A stretch of 47,463 bases of DNA, taken from the NCBI RefSeq assembly GCF_000739895.2, contig NZ_BBJS01000052.1, positions 1 through 47,463 on the forward strand, given 5' to 3'. Both the position numbers and the translations under genes were made by a program. The notes under the pieces are model-generated. The model did not search any database. It had not been told where the DNA came from and saw only the letters and a program-made list of their open reading frames with translations. Source of the stretch: Sphingomonas paucimobilis NBRC 13935 (lineage in GTDB: Bacteria > Pseudomonadota > Alphaproteobacteria > Sphingomonadales > Sphingomonadaceae). Positions 1 to 7,946 of this stretch are shown in pieces. The first letter of the stretch is position 1, and each line of letters starts with the position of its first letter.

Positions 1-26
1 GGGGGTCCCGCTCTTGATAGCGAGAT

Positions 27-61
27 ACCCCTCCACCATGCTGCACATGGTCCCCCTCCCC
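27..61. repeat. Palindromic repeat of the CCTCC/GGAGG family
   Basis: The arms CCATG and CATGG enclose a five-base loop and are flanked by C-rich and G-rich runs. The same element occurs inside the gspI leader (about 21298-21326), where the inner stem pair is CCATC/GATGG, a compensated change. It lies downstream of the minus-strand oxidoreductase gene and could help end its transcript. Confidence 0.7.
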
Positions 62-79
62 TTGCGGAGGAAGAATATC

Positions 80-1063
80 TTACAGCTTGACCAGCATCTT
101 GCCCTTGTTGCCGCCGGAGAACAGCGCCAGGAACGCCTCGGGGGTCTTCTCCAGCCCCTCGAACACCGTCTCTTCGCGTTGCAACTTGCCGTCCGCCAGC
201 ATCGCGGCCATGTCACGGTAGAAGCCGGCCTGATCCTTGAAGTCGGAGACGATGAACCCCTGCATCCGGATGCGGTTGCCGATCAGGCGGAAAAGATATT
301 TCAGGCTGGTCGGCTTGGCGTCGTTATAGACGTCGATCATTCCGCAAATGGCGAAACGCGCCCCCGGCTTGGCATGGGCGAGCGCCGCATCCAGATGATC
401 GCCACCGACATTGTCGAAATAGACGTCGATGACATCCGGTGCCGCCTGCCCCAGCGCCTCGACCACCGGCGTATCGCCCTTGTAATCGATCACCGCGTCC
501 GCGCCGAGTTGGCGGACCCACTCGGTCTTGTCCGCGCCGCCGGCCGATCCGATCACCGTCATGCCCTTCGCCTTGGCGATCTGCACCACAGTCGATCCCA
601 CCGCGCCCGCCGCCGCCGAGACGAAGACGGTGTCGCCCGGCTTGGCCTCGGCGACATGGAGCAGGCCGTAATAGGCCGTCATGCCCGGCATGCCGAGCTG
701 GCCCAGAAAGGCCTGCGGATCGGCCTTGATATCGGGAAGCGGCTGGACATGCTGCGCAGGCAGCACCGCCTCGTCGCGCCAGCCAGCCATGTGGCTGACT
801 AGGGTGCCGACCGGGATGCCGTCCGCCCGGCTTTCGACCACCTCGCCGATCGCGCCACCCTGCATCGGCTCGCCGAGCTGGAAGGGCGGGACATAGCTTT
901 TGGTGTCATTCATCCGGCCGCGCATATAGGGATCGACCGACAGCCAGCGATTGACGACCCGCACCTGCCCTTCGGCCAGATCGGGTAGGCTCTGTTCGAC
1001 CAGAGCGAAGTCGTCTGACGTGGGCAGCCCCTTGGGGCGCGCGGCCAGGGTCCAGGCCTTCAT
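80..1063 (-). CDS. NADP-dependent oxidoreductase (zinc-independent MDR / CurA-YncB type)
   Basis: Predicted cytoplasmic 327-residue medium-chain reductase that would use NADPH to reduce activated double bonds of alkenals, alkenones or similar electrophiles. It begins MKAWTLAARPKG, the usual opening of the YncB/CurA/leukotriene B4 dehydrogenase-like group. The nucleotide-binding segment reads VFVSAAAGAVGSTVVQIAKA, a Rossmann AxxGxxG variant, and is followed by a KTEWVRQLGADAVIDYK strand and YFDNVGG, both typical of the group. No structural zinc cysteine cluster is visible. The reading frame is open further upstream, but the ATG at 1063 is preceded by GAAGAGGA and starts the conserved domain, so I prefer it. 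It stands alone. The true substrate cannot be read from sequence. Confidence 0.88.
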   Translation of the reverse strand: MKAWTLAARPKGLPTSDDFALVEQSLPDLAEGQVRVVNRWLSVDPYMRGRMNDTKSYVPPFQLGEPMQGGAIGEVVESRADGIPVGTLVSHMAGWRDEAVLPAQHVQPLPDIKADPQAFLGQLGMPGMTAYYGLLHVAEAKPGDTVFVSAAAGAVGSTVVQIAKAKGMTVIGSAGGADKTEWVRQLGADAVIDYKGDTPVVEALGQAAPDVIDVYFDNVGGDHLDAALAHAKPGARFAICGMIDVYNDAKPTSLKYLFRLIGNRIRMQGFIVSDFKDQAGFYRDMAAMLADGKLQREETVFEGLEKTPEAFLALFSGGNKGKMLVKL

Positions 1064-1100
1064 ATAATTGTCCTCTTCGTTGCAATATTCTCCAAATGGG

Positions 1101-1130
1101 AAAGGGCCCGGGTGTTGTCCACCCGAGCCC
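1101..1130 (-). terminator. Hairpin terminator after the DUF2171 gene
   Basis: Eleven-base arms (1104-1114 and 1120-1130, one mismatch) with a five-base loop are followed on the minus strand by TTT. It starts about 36 bases past the stop codon at 1166 and lies between two minus-strand genes. Confidence 0.6.
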
Positions 1131-1165
1131 TGCCATGTCGTCACCTATGACGACGAACCGTGCGA

Positions 1166-2422
1166 TCAATAACCGCGATTGGTGTCCGACGTGCTGCCGG
1201 TGGTCGTCGTACCGCTGGTACCGGCCGTACCCGTGGTGGTCGACGTGCCAGAGGTGCTGCCCGTGGTCGAGCTGCCCGCGCTGCTCATAGAGCCGGTGCC
1301 GCTGGCCGAGCCGGTCTGGCCATAATTGCCCGACTGGCCATAGGCACTGGTCTGGCCCGAGCGATTGCCGCGATCGTCATTGGTGCGATCACCGAACATG
1401 GCGCGGGCGTTTTCCTCCTCGCGCCACTGCGCCTTGGCTTCATCGGCGGTCTTGGTCAGCGTGACCTTGTCCTCGACCGACTTCAGCCAGCGCGACGGGA
1501 TCGAGTGGTGCTGACCACCGGCGTCGCGGTCGTTCTTGGTCAGCAGGATGCGGTCGCCGCGCAGCTTGTCGACGGTGCCGACATGGCTGCCGTCCGAACC
1601 CACGACTTCCTGATGCTCCTTCACCTTGGACAGCAGATCGCGCTGGCCCTGGCGCTCGGTACGCCAGCTATTGAATTCATTGTGGAACTTGGTGCGGTTC
1701 TCGCTGCGATATTCGTCATAATCGCGGTCGAACGCGGCGATCTGGCCCGAGCGCCAGTCGTTATAATGGTTATCCTGTTCGGCATAATAGCGCTCGTCAT
1801 AGCGCGCATCGGCCTCGCGGCGGCGTTCCGCCTCCTCGTCACCGAACCACGAACGGACCTCGTCCCCGGCGCGCGCGAAGAAACCCCGATCCTCGTAATC
1901 ATAACCCTGCGGCTGACGGCCATAGTCACCGCGGCCCTGGCCCTGACGGCCATAATCACGGTCCTGGCGGTCGTCACGGCCATAGCGGTCGCCGGTATAA
2001 CCATAGCCGCGCGACGAATTGCCGTAGCTCGACGGGCGATACTCATCACGGTCATAGTTGCGGTCACGCCCGTAATCGCGGTCGCGACCATAGTCGCGCT
2101 CACCACGATAGCCGGCATAACCGCCCGAGCGGCCCTCGGCGTAACGGCCTTCATTCTGGCGGCTGCCAAAATCCTGGCGACCGCGGTTGAAGGTGTCGCG
2201 GTTGCCATAGCCCTGATAGCCATAGTCGCGCGCACCATAGCCGCGGCGGTCTTCGTTGCGGCTGCCGTAACGGTCGCTGTCGCGATCGTCGTCAAAGGCG
2301 CCCGCCGCTTCATAGTCGCGTGCGCTGGAGTAAGTATAATCGCGGCCGGACCCAAAATCGCGGCCATAGTCGAAGTCGCGTTCGCCCCGATTGGCGCCGC
2401 GGGAATAGCGATCGTAAGCCAT
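1166..2422 (-). CDS. DUF2171 domain protein with long Tyr/Arg/Gly/Asp low-complexity region
   Basis: A 418-residue protein of unknown function. Residues 1-179 are almost entirely Tyr, Gly, Arg and Asp in repeated units such as RDYG and YGRDRD, with no predicted fold. Residues 180-260 form a charged, probably helical segment that opens FFARAGDEVRSWFGDEEAER, a motif I associate with sphingomonad and xanthomonad stress-related proteins. Residues about 262-326 match DUF2171 (VGSDGSHVGTVDKL, then GGQHHSIPSRWL), a PRC-barrel-like beta domain. The tail (350-418) is Ser/Thr/Gly-rich. No signal peptide is visible. An EcfG-like promoter match (one mismatch in the -10) lies about 75 bases upstream, which would fit a general-stress protein. 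The domain call is firm; any role in stress or condensate formation is inference. Confidence 0.85.
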   Translation of the reverse strand: MAYDRYSRGANRGERDFDYGRDFGSGRDYTYSSARDYEAAGAFDDDRDSDRYGSRNEDRRGYGARDYGYQGYGNRDTFNRGRQDFGSRQNEGRYAEGRSGGYAGYRGERDYGRDRDYGRDRNYDRDEYRPSSYGNSSRGYGYTGDRYGRDDRQDRDYGRQGQGRGDYGRQPQGYDYEDRGFFARAGDEVRSWFGDEEAERRREADARYDERYYAEQDNHYNDWRSGQIAAFDRDYDEYRSENRTKFHNEFNSWRTERQGQRDLLSKVKEHQEVVGSDGSHVGTVDKLRGDRILLTKNDRDAGGQHHSIPSRWLKSVEDKVTLTKTADEAKAQWREEENARAMFGDRTNDDRGNRSGQTSAYGQSGNYGQTGSASGTGSMSSAGSSTTGSTSGTSTTTGTAGTSGTTTTGSTSDTNRGY

Positions 2423-2494
2423 CCATACTCTCCTGAATTCCGGTCCTGCGGGGGCCAGGGTCGCTCACCGGCGCCTGTACCGTCCGACCGTTTC

Positions 2495-2520
2495 AATGAG
2501 GCACGTCAAGACATTGTTCC
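2495..2520 (-). promoter_or_regulatory. Possible EcfG-type general-stress promoter
   Basis: On the minus strand the sequence reads GGAAC, 17 bases, CATT. The alphaproteobacterial general-stress sigma factor recognises GGAAC, 16-17 bases, CGTT, so there is one mismatch in the -10. It sits about 73 bases before the DUF2171 start codon. Weaker than the match at 5580-5605. Confidence 0.35.
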
Positions 2521-2667
2521 GTGGCGATGTTGCACGCGCGACGGAATGCGCCGACCGACAGGCCGAATGAGTCGGAAAAAATTTTGGTGGATCGCGTCGA
2601 ACCGGTGTTGCGTCGCTCCGGATCACCGGCTAATGGCGTCGCTCCCGATCACGATCGGGCACGGGGC

Positions 2668-2743
2668 GGGGCTGTAGCTCAGATGGGAGAGCGCTGCAAT
2701 CGCACTGCAGAGGTCAGGGGTTCGATTCCCCTCAGCTCCACCA
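2668..2743 (+). tRNA. tRNA-Ala (anticodon CGC)
   Basis: The acceptor arms GGGGCTG and CAGCTCC pair and contain the G3-U70 wobble that identifies alanine tRNAs. The anticodon stem CTGCA/TGCAG holds the loop ATCGCAC, giving anticodon CGC for codon GCG. The T loop TTCGATT is standard, and the CCA end is encoded at 2741-2743. The bases between 2423 and the tRNA hold no gene I can support. Confidence 0.95.
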
Positions 2744-2974
2744 CCCCAGATCCGGACAAGCCAGACTTTCCGCTGAAGCTGATCTCCGATAGCTGCCTAT
2801 AAAGCACGTCCGGTATCGCGCCGGTACAGCAGCGACCATTGACCGCCTTGCCATAAGCTCAAACAGATATTGGGCTTGGCCATCCGTGCGGTTCACGCCA
2901 ATCCGCTTTGCGTCGCTTTTGATCGCCGCCCCCTCCCGCTTGCCCGATCCGCAACTTTGCGCGTTAAGCGGACG

Positions 2975-3748
2975 ATGCCTGCCGACACACCCATCCCCGA
3001 TGCCATCCCCGCCGCCAGCCTGATCCTAATGCGCGACGGTGCGGAGGGTGATGGCCCGCCCGAGATCCTGATGGTTCGACGGGCCGCGACGCTGGCCTTT
3101 CTGGGGGGCGCGATGGTCTTTCCCGGCGGCAGGGTCGACCCCGCCGATCATGCAATGGTCGCCAAGGACGATCCCGATCCGGACGAAGCCGCCGCGCGGG
3201 TTGCCGCGATCCGCGAGACGATCGAGGAAGTGGGTCTGGCACTTGGCCTCTCGCCCTCGCCAGATCCGTCGGCGCTGAGCGCACTGCGTGACGGCGTGCG
3301 ACAGGGACAGGCCTTGGCATCGCTATTGAAGGAGCATGGCCTGACGATCGAAAGCGACGCCCTCATTCCCTTCGCACGCTGGTGTCCGGAGCATGTTCCC
3401 GTTCGCCGGTTCGACGCACGCTTCTATCTCGCGCGGATCGACCGCGACGCTTCCGCACCCATGATCGATGGCGGCGAGACGGTCGATGCGGTCTGGCTTC
3501 CCGCCGTGTCGGCACTGTCGCAGGCGGATCGCGGCGAGATACGGATCATCTTTCCCACCCGCCGCATGCTCGAACGGCTGGCGCTCTATCCCGACTTCGC
3601 TACCGCCGCCGCCGATGCCCGTGCATGGCCAGTACGGCGGATCATCCCGTTCCTGGCGGAGCGCGATGGCGTGCCGTCGATCTGCATGCCCGACGATCTG
3701 GGCTTTCCGGTCATCTCGGAGCCCGTCACGCGGGCCGAGCGCGGCTGA
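2975..3748 (+). CDS. NUDIX hydrolase
   Basis: A 257-residue protein of the NUDIX superfamily, which cleaves nucleoside diphosphates linked to another moiety. The core is clear: FLGGAMVFPGGRVDP at residues 42-56, then RETIEEVGL at 80-88, matching the REuxEExGu half of the Nudix box. About 27 residues separate the GG and the RE motif, more than in the minimal box; this spacing is seen in the NUDT7/8/19-like branch that includes CoA diphosphatases. The frame extends upstream to a TTG, but the ATG at 2975 starts the conserved part. Its stop overlaps the next start as TGATG, so the two genes are translationally coupled. The substrate is unknown. Confidence 0.87.
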   Translation: MPADTPIPDAIPAASLILMRDGAEGDGPPEILMVRRAATLAFLGGAMVFPGGRVDPADHAMVAKDDPDPDEAAARVAAIRETIEEVGLALGLSPSPDPSALSALRDGVRQGQALASLLKEHGLTIESDALIPFARWCPEHVPVRRFDARFYLARIDRDASAPMIDGGETVDAVWLPAVSALSQADRGEIRIIFPTRRMLERLALYPDFATAAADARAWPVRRIIPFLAERDGVPSICMPDDLGFPVISEPVTRAERG

Positions 3749-4479
3749 TGCGTGCGATCCGCCATGGGGTCGGCATCCTGGTCGGAATCGGCATTGCCAT
3801 CACTCTGGCGCTGCTGCTCTGGGGGCTGACGCGGCAAAGGCCGCAGGACGTGCCTTGGGCACCGCTCGATCTGGGGCAGCCGGTCGGCATGTCCACCGGG
3901 CGCAAGCTGACCGCGCTCACCCAGAAGCCCGACCAGTGCATGGCGCTGCTCGATCGCGCGGGCATTCGTTACAACCGCCTGCCGGCCCGCCGCGATGGCG
4001 AACAATGCGGCTATGACGACGCGGTGCGGTTCACAAGCGGCGGCGCGCGGGTGATCGACTATCGCCCTGCCTCGCTGGGGATATCCTGCCCGGTCGCGGC
4101 CTCGCTCGCTCTATGGGAATGGAATGGGGTACAAGCTGCCGCGCGCGACCTGCTGGGTGCGGAGGTCGTGCAGATCGATCATCTAGGCAGCTATAATTGC
4201 CGCCGGATCAGCGGGCGGAGCAGCGGCGACTGGAGCGAACATGCGCGCGCCAATGCCGTCGACATTGCCGGATTCCGCCTGAGTAATGGGCGCCGGATCA
4301 GCGTGCTTCGCGACTGGTCCGACACAGGCACCAAGGGCCAGTTCCTGCGCCGCGTCCGCGATTCGGCCTGCGACCTGTTCGCGACGACCCTATCCGCCGA
4401 TTACAACGCCGCCCATGCCGACCATCTCCACCTCGACCAGGCCTATCGCGGGCCGATGGGCTGGCGCGCCTGTCGGTGA
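3748..4479 (+). CDS. Extensin-like C-terminal domain protein, membrane anchored
   Basis: A 243-residue protein with one N-terminal membrane segment (about residues 9-27) and no cleavage site, so the body should be periplasmic. The rest matches the extensin-like C-terminal family of proteobacteria: the first cysteine segment (CMALLDRAGIRYNRL), ISCPVAASLALWEW, and the histidine segments SEHARANAVDIAGF and HADHLHLD. These two resemble the HxxxxxxD and HxH zinc ligands of LAS-type (M15-like) peptidoglycan peptidases, which suggests, by inference only, a cell-wall role. Several cysteines could form disulfides. The start codon overlaps the NUDIX stop by one base, so an operon is certain, though the functional link is not obvious. 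Confidence 0.85.
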   Translation: MRAIRHGVGILVGIGIAITLALLLWGLTRQRPQDVPWAPLDLGQPVGMSTGRKLTALTQKPDQCMALLDRAGIRYNRLPARRDGEQCGYDDAVRFTSGGARVIDYRPASLGISCPVAASLALWEWNGVQAAARDLLGAEVVQIDHLGSYNCRRISGRSSGDWSEHARANAVDIAGFRLSNGRRISVLRDWSDTGTKGQFLRRVRDSACDLFATTLSADYNAAHADHLHLDQAYRGPMGWRACR

Positions 4480-4502
4480 CGGAGCCCCCCGCCCCGTCAC
4501 CG
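4474..4502. terminator. Bidirectional hairpin between convergent genes
   Basis: Perfect nine-base arms CGGTGACGG and CCGTCACCG enclose an 11-base loop. The left arm includes the stop codon of the extensin-like gene, and the right arm ends about 20 bases before the stop of the convergent gene. There is no T run, so efficiency is uncertain. Confidence 0.5.
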
Positions 4503-4522
4503 CTCCCACACGCGCCGCACCG

Positions 4523-5080
4523 TCAATTGGCCAGCGACGTCCCGTTGGTGTCGACCTTCTCCACCCAATGCGGGAAGAAGGCGGGCTGACGGCTCGACCA
4601 GCCGGCGGCGGTGGCCGCGGCTTCGCTGATCGACTGGAGCAACTGGCGCCGCAGTTCGGGATGAAGATGCGGCAGCGCCGCCGCCGAGCAGAACAGCGAC
4701 GGCAGCCATGGCCGCACCTCGGCACCGATCAGCCGCTCATAGAGGAAGCGAAAAGCCGAAAAGCTCGTCAACCGCCCCTGCCCCAGGTCGAACGCTGCGA
4801 TCATCACGGCCGGGGCCATGAACGGCTCCAGCGATTCGAGGCCACTATCGACCGGGATATGATGCCGCACCTCGGGAAGGTTCCGATAGAGCCGTGCCTG
4901 GGCGCGAATGCTCGCGGCTTCGACCACATCGCGCGACCAACGGGCCATCGCATCTTCGCGATCAAGCCCGATGTCGAGGGAGCGACGGATATAGCGCTGC
5001 GTCGACGCGGAGAAGCTCGCAAATTCCTTCATTTCGGCCAGGGTCATCGCCCCTTCGGCTGGCCTATTCTTCGATCCCAT
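4523..5080 (-). CDS. Hypothetical protein, 185 residues
   Basis: I do not recognise this protein. It is soluble by inspection, has no signal peptide or membrane segment, and is rich in Ala, Arg, Leu and Ser. It has a likely helical N-terminal half (MTLAEMKEFASFSASTQRYI, RDVVEAASIRAQARLYRNLP) and a hydrophobic centre around APAVMIAAFDLGQGRLTSFS. Coding character is good: even GC-rich third positions, and convergent to the upstream gene with a shared terminator. Two starts are possible: ATG at 5080, with a GGGGTGA upstream, or ATG at 5047, with a better-placed GAAGGGG. It stands alone on its strand, with 182 bases of non-coding DNA before the next gene. Confidence 0.7.
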   Translation of the reverse strand: MGSKNRPAEGAMTLAEMKEFASFSASTQRYIRRSLDIGLDREDAMARWSRDVVEAASIRAQARLYRNLPEVRHHIPVDSGLESLEPFMAPAVMIAAFDLGQGRLTSFSAFRFLYERLIGAEVRPWLPSLFCSAAALPHLHPELRRQLLQSISEAAATAAGWSSRQPAFFPHWVEKVDTNGTSLAN

Positions 5081-5262
5081 ATCGTCACCCCACCCATCGG
5101 TTTGAACCCGCCAAGCTTACGCCAGATTGGTTAACGCAAGGCTGAACAGGTCGGAGGACAGACGATCACGAAATCCGCCGCGCCGCAACATTGGTTGCGA
5201 CGAACTGCTGTCATCGCAACCAATTGCCGTATCATTGGCGCATTCTGGCAACTTTCCTGCGC

Positions 5263-5550
5263 TCAGCGATCGTCCTCGCGATAGCCTGAGGACGGCGCCG
5301 GGCCGTCACGCCCAGGCTGGGTGATCGAGGGCGGATCGCTGGCGTCCATCGTCTCGTCCAGGCTCTCGTCCAGTTGCGCCTCGATATCATCGGGGTTGGA
5401 CTGAAGCTCGCCGGCGATCTTGTCGTCCTGGCCGGCATCCTGTTCAGGCTGACGGCTGGGCTGGTCGGGCCGATTGCCCTCCTCTGCCTTGGCGCCACCG
5501 GGCGCCACCGAAACGCTGTCCAGCGCGCGGTCGTCGATGCTGTCGTTCAT
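5263..5550 (-). CDS. Small acidic stress-associated hypothetical protein
   Basis: A 95-residue, highly acidic, probably disordered protein. Its only recognisable part is the stretch LDESLDETMDASDPPSITQP near residues 60-79, which resembles the ESFPASDPPS motif that recurs in many short proteobacterial proteins of unknown function. A near-perfect EcfG promoter (GGAAC, 17 bases, CGTT) ends 29 bases upstream of the ATG, so expression is very likely part of the general stress response. The neighbouring transglutaminase gene ends just upstream on the same strand, and the promoter lies in the gap between them. The biochemical role is unknown. Confidence 0.75.
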   Translation of the reverse strand: MNDSIDDRALDSVSVAPGGAKAEEGNRPDQPSRQPEQDAGQDDKIAGELQSNPDDIEAQLDESLDETMDASDPPSITQPGRDGPAPSSGYREDDR

Positions 5551-5579
5551 GGCACTTCCCCATCTCAGTGGACAGGGTC

Positions 5580-5605
5580 AACGAGCCACGACACGCAACC
5601 GTTCC
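5580..5605 (-). promoter_or_regulatory. EcfG-type general stress promoter
   Basis: On the minus strand: GGAAC (5605-5601), 17 bases, CGTT (5583-5580). This matches the consensus for the EcfG sigma factor of alphaproteobacteria exactly. It drives the 95-residue gene starting at 5550, giving a 5' leader of roughly 20 bases. Confidence 0.75.
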
Positions 5606-5611
5606 TATCGC

Positions 5612-6391
5612 TTAGTCCAGCCGCTCGACACGCACCTGCTGATCGCACAACTGCGCCTCGCCGAAGATGGTCATGAAGGCGATGTCAGTCGCGTCCCGCC
5701 CTACCCCGACCCGCGCAATCTCCTCGGGCCGCGCCATGCCGGTCGCATCGACCAGATGCCAAGCGCCATCCAGCCAGAGTTCGGCCACCGCATGGAAATC
5801 GGGCGGATCGACGCCCGGCGCATAGGCCGAGACGCAGCGGGCCGGGATTTCGGCTGCGCGCGCCAGCGCCACCAGCAAATGGGCATAATCCCGGCAGACC
5901 CCGGTGCGCGAGGCAAAGGTATCGAGCGCGGTCGTCACCCCTTGCGAACTCCCCGCACGATAGGTCAGCCGGGTGCCGATCCAATCGACCAGCGCCGCCG
6001 CCATCGCCCCCCCCGCCAGCCCCGCAAAGCGCGCGCGGACAAAGCCCTCCAGCTTGTCCGACTCGCAATAGCGGCTGGGAAGCAGATAGGGGATCAACTG
6101 GCCCGGCAGCGTGCGGGCCGGTGTCGCGGGCAGGTCATGCAAGCCATGGACCGGCCGGTCGATCGCCACGATCGCCTGGTACCGCGCGGACAAGGCGTGA
6201 TCGGCACGGACCCAGCATCGCTGCCCGATCCCCTCCTCGCCCGGCACCGCCGTCACGCCATGATCGGACCAGATGGTCAGCGACTGCTGCTCCAGCCATT
6301 GGTCGGCCATCGCCGCCGCCTCGATCTGCAGCAATATGTCGGCCGGCTCGGCCAGCGTGTAATCCAGCGATACTTCGATCGACAGCCGCAT
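5612..6391 (-). CDS. Transglutaminase-like cysteine peptidase family protein
   Basis: A 259-residue protein with the bacterial transglutaminase-like layout. The N-terminal beta domain (residues 1-100) is of the kind found in this family. The core follows with Cys166 in TGVCRDYAHLL, His200 in DFHAVAELWLDGAW and Asp215 in HLVDATGMA, giving a complete Cys-His-Asp triad. Members act as peptidases, amidases or cross-linking enzymes; which one applies here cannot be told. No signal peptide is visible, so it is probably cytoplasmic. The ATG at 6391 lies 24 bases beyond the terminator of the upstream Bax-inhibitor gene, so it is probably transcribed independently. Confidence 0.88.
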   Translation of the reverse strand: MRLSIEVSLDYTLAEPADILLQIEAAAMADQWLEQQSLTIWSDHGVTAVPGEEGIGQRCWVRADHALSARYQAIVAIDRPVHGLHDLPATPARTLPGQLIPYLLPSRYCESDKLEGFVRARFAGLAGGAMAAALVDWIGTRLTYRAGSSQGVTTALDTFASRTGVCRDYAHLLVALARAAEIPARCVSAYAPGVDPPDFHAVAELWLDGAWHLVDATGMARPEEIARVGVGRDATDIAFMTIFGEAQLCDQQVRVERLD

Positions 6392-6410
6392 CAGCCCATC
6401 CCATCATAGC

Positions 6411-6441
6411 AAAAGGGCCCGGCGGACGATCCGCCGGGCCC
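6411..6441 (-). terminator. Strong intrinsic terminator after the Bax-inhibitor-1 gene
   Basis: Perfect 12-base arms (6415-6426 and 6430-6441) with a three-base loop are followed on the minus strand by TTTT. It begins 26 bases past the stop codon of the gene at 6468-7214. Confidence 0.85.
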
Positions 6442-6467
6442 CAGACAAAGTATCTTGTTCCGTCGTG

Positions 6468-7214
6468 TCAGTCGCGGCTCGAGCCGGTCAGACGCAGGAT
6501 GAACAAGAACATGTTGATGAAGTCGAGATACAGGCTCAGCGCCGACATGATGACCACACGGTCCTGCATCGACGTGCCACGCACCTCATAATAGAGCGAC
6601 TTGGTGCGCTGCGTATCATAGGCGGTCAGGCCGGCGAACAGCAGCACGCCGACAAAGCTGATGACCAGCGCCATCGTGCCCGACTGCAGGAACAGGTTGA
6701 TCAGGCTGGCGACGATCAGACCGACCAGACCGATGATCAGGAAGGTACCGAACGCCGACAGGTCACGCTTCGTGGTGTATCCATAGAGGCTCAGCGCCGC
6801 GAAGCCCGCCGCCGTGGCGAAGAACGCACCCGCGATCGACGCACCGCTATAGACCAGGAAGATGGTCGACAGCGACAGACCCATGACAACCGCGAATGCC
6901 CAGAAGAGCATCTGCATCGTCGAGGTTTTCATCCGCGACTGGCCCATGCTCAGCGCGAACACGAAGCCCAGCGGCGCGAACATAATGACATATTTCAGCG
7001 GACCGCCGCTCATGAAGACCTGTGCGGCCGGGCTCGACGCCCCGCCCCAGGCGAACAGCAGCGCGACGATACCCGTCAGCAGCACGCCCGACGCCATGTA
7101 GTTGTAGACGGACAACATGTACGAACGCAGACCAGCGTCGAACGCGGTAGAGCCCGTGTTGGCGGTGGTTCCGAACGGCGCGGCGCTCGGCCGTGGATCA
7201 GACCAGTTTGCCAT
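6468..7214 (-). CDS. Bax inhibitor-1 / YccA family membrane protein
   Basis: A 248-residue inner-membrane protein with seven hydrophobic spans and a short polar N terminus. The family signature is clear: FDAGLRSYMLSVYNYMASGV at the start, then TKRDLSAFGTFLIIGLVGLI, and YDTQRTKSLYYEV before the last helices, including the Asp-containing segment associated with a pH-gated calcium leak in characterised homologues. The ATG at 7214 has AAAGGAGC upstream. A strong terminator follows. A partial EcfG promoter match about 62 bases upstream suggests possible stress control. The biological role in bacteria is poorly known. Confidence 0.93.
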   Translation of the reverse strand: MANWSDPRPSAAPFGTTANTGSTAFDAGLRSYMLSVYNYMASGVLLTGIVALLFAWGGASSPAAQVFMSGGPLKYVIMFAPLGFVFALSMGQSRMKTSTMQMLFWAFAVVMGLSLSTIFLVYSGASIAGAFFATAAGFAALSLYGYTTKRDLSAFGTFLIIGLVGLIVASLINLFLQSGTMALVISFVGVLLFAGLTAYDTQRTKSLYYEVRGTSMQDRVVIMSALSLYLDFINMFLFILRLTGSSRD

Positions 7215-7275
7215 GGTGAACTATTGCTCCTTTGCCCGGCCATGTGCCGGTTAGTGGAAATATCGCTCTCCCGGG

Positions 7276-7301
7276 GACGCTTTTCAAGCCAAAGCGGTTC
7301 C
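7276..7301 (-). promoter_or_regulatory. Possible EcfG-type promoter of the Bax-inhibitor gene
   Basis: Minus strand: GGAAC (7301-7297), 17 bases, CGTC (7279-7276), one mismatch to CGTT. The distance to the start codon at 7214 is 61 bases. Tentative. Confidence 0.35.
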
Positions 7302-7336
7302 CGATCACAGTGTCATTGCGGTAGAAACAATTTGTC

Positions 7337-7915
7337 ATGCTCCGCCTCTTCGTAGCACTCCGCCCGCCGCCCGCCATTCGCGATCTGCTCGCGGACGCCA
7401 TGGACGGTGTTCCCTATGCCCGGTGGCAGGATGACGAGCAGTTGCACCTGACGCTGCGCTTCATCGGCGAGGTGGACCGGCCCCAGGGCGAGGACATCGC
7501 GGCCATGCTTGCCCAGATCCATGCGCCGGCGCCGACCATCCGAATCGCCGGGGTCGGCATCTTCGCGCATCGCGGCCGCGCCGATGCGCTTTGGGCTGAT
7601 GTCCAGCCGCAGGACGCGCTGTCACACCTTCACCGCAAGGTGGATCAGGCCTGTGTCCGCGCCGGCCTGCCGCCCGAGCGCCGTGCCTACCGACCGCATA
7701 TCACCCTGGCCCGCATCGCGCGTTCGGCGGGCACGGGACCGGAGATCGATGCGTGGCAGGCCCGTCATGCCGGGCTGTCCAGCGATCCTTTCGTCATGAC
7801 CCATCTCACCCTTTACCAAAGCCATTTGGGGCAGGGGGGCGCATCCTATGAACCCGTGATGCGTTGGCCGCTAGGAACCGGTGCGGCTGATGGACAAGCC
7901 GGCCATGCCGCATGA
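7337..7915 (+). CDS. thpR: RNA 2',3'-cyclic phosphodiesterase
   Basis: A 192-residue member of the 2H phosphoesterase superfamily (LigT/ThpR), which hydrolyses 2',3'-cyclic phosphate ends of RNA to 2'-phosphates. Both catalytic HxTx motifs are present: HLTLRF with His37 and Thr39, and HITLAR with His121 and Thr123. The N terminus LRLFVALRPP is typical. Length fits the family. It is divergent from the Bax-inhibitor gene, with 122 bases between the start codons, and is followed 31 bases later by sodC on the same strand. No obvious link between the two is apparent. Confidence 0.93.
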   Translation: MLRLFVALRPPPAIRDLLADAMDGVPYARWQDDEQLHLTLRFIGEVDRPQGEDIAAMLAQIHAPAPTIRIAGVGIFAHRGRADALWADVQPQDALSHLHRKVDQACVRAGLPPERRAYRPHITLARIARSAGTGPEIDAWQARHAGLSSDPFVMTHLTLYQSHLGQGGASYEPVMRWPLGTGAADGQAGHAA

Positions 7916-7946
7916 CAGAAAATATGACCAACAGGGAGCTTCCGAT

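Noticed and set aside
1160..2677. 505-codon open frame opposite the DUF2171 gene
   Set aside because: Its Ala/Ile/Val-rich translation is the mirror of the RDYG repeat on the other strand, and DUF2171 is a recognised domain.
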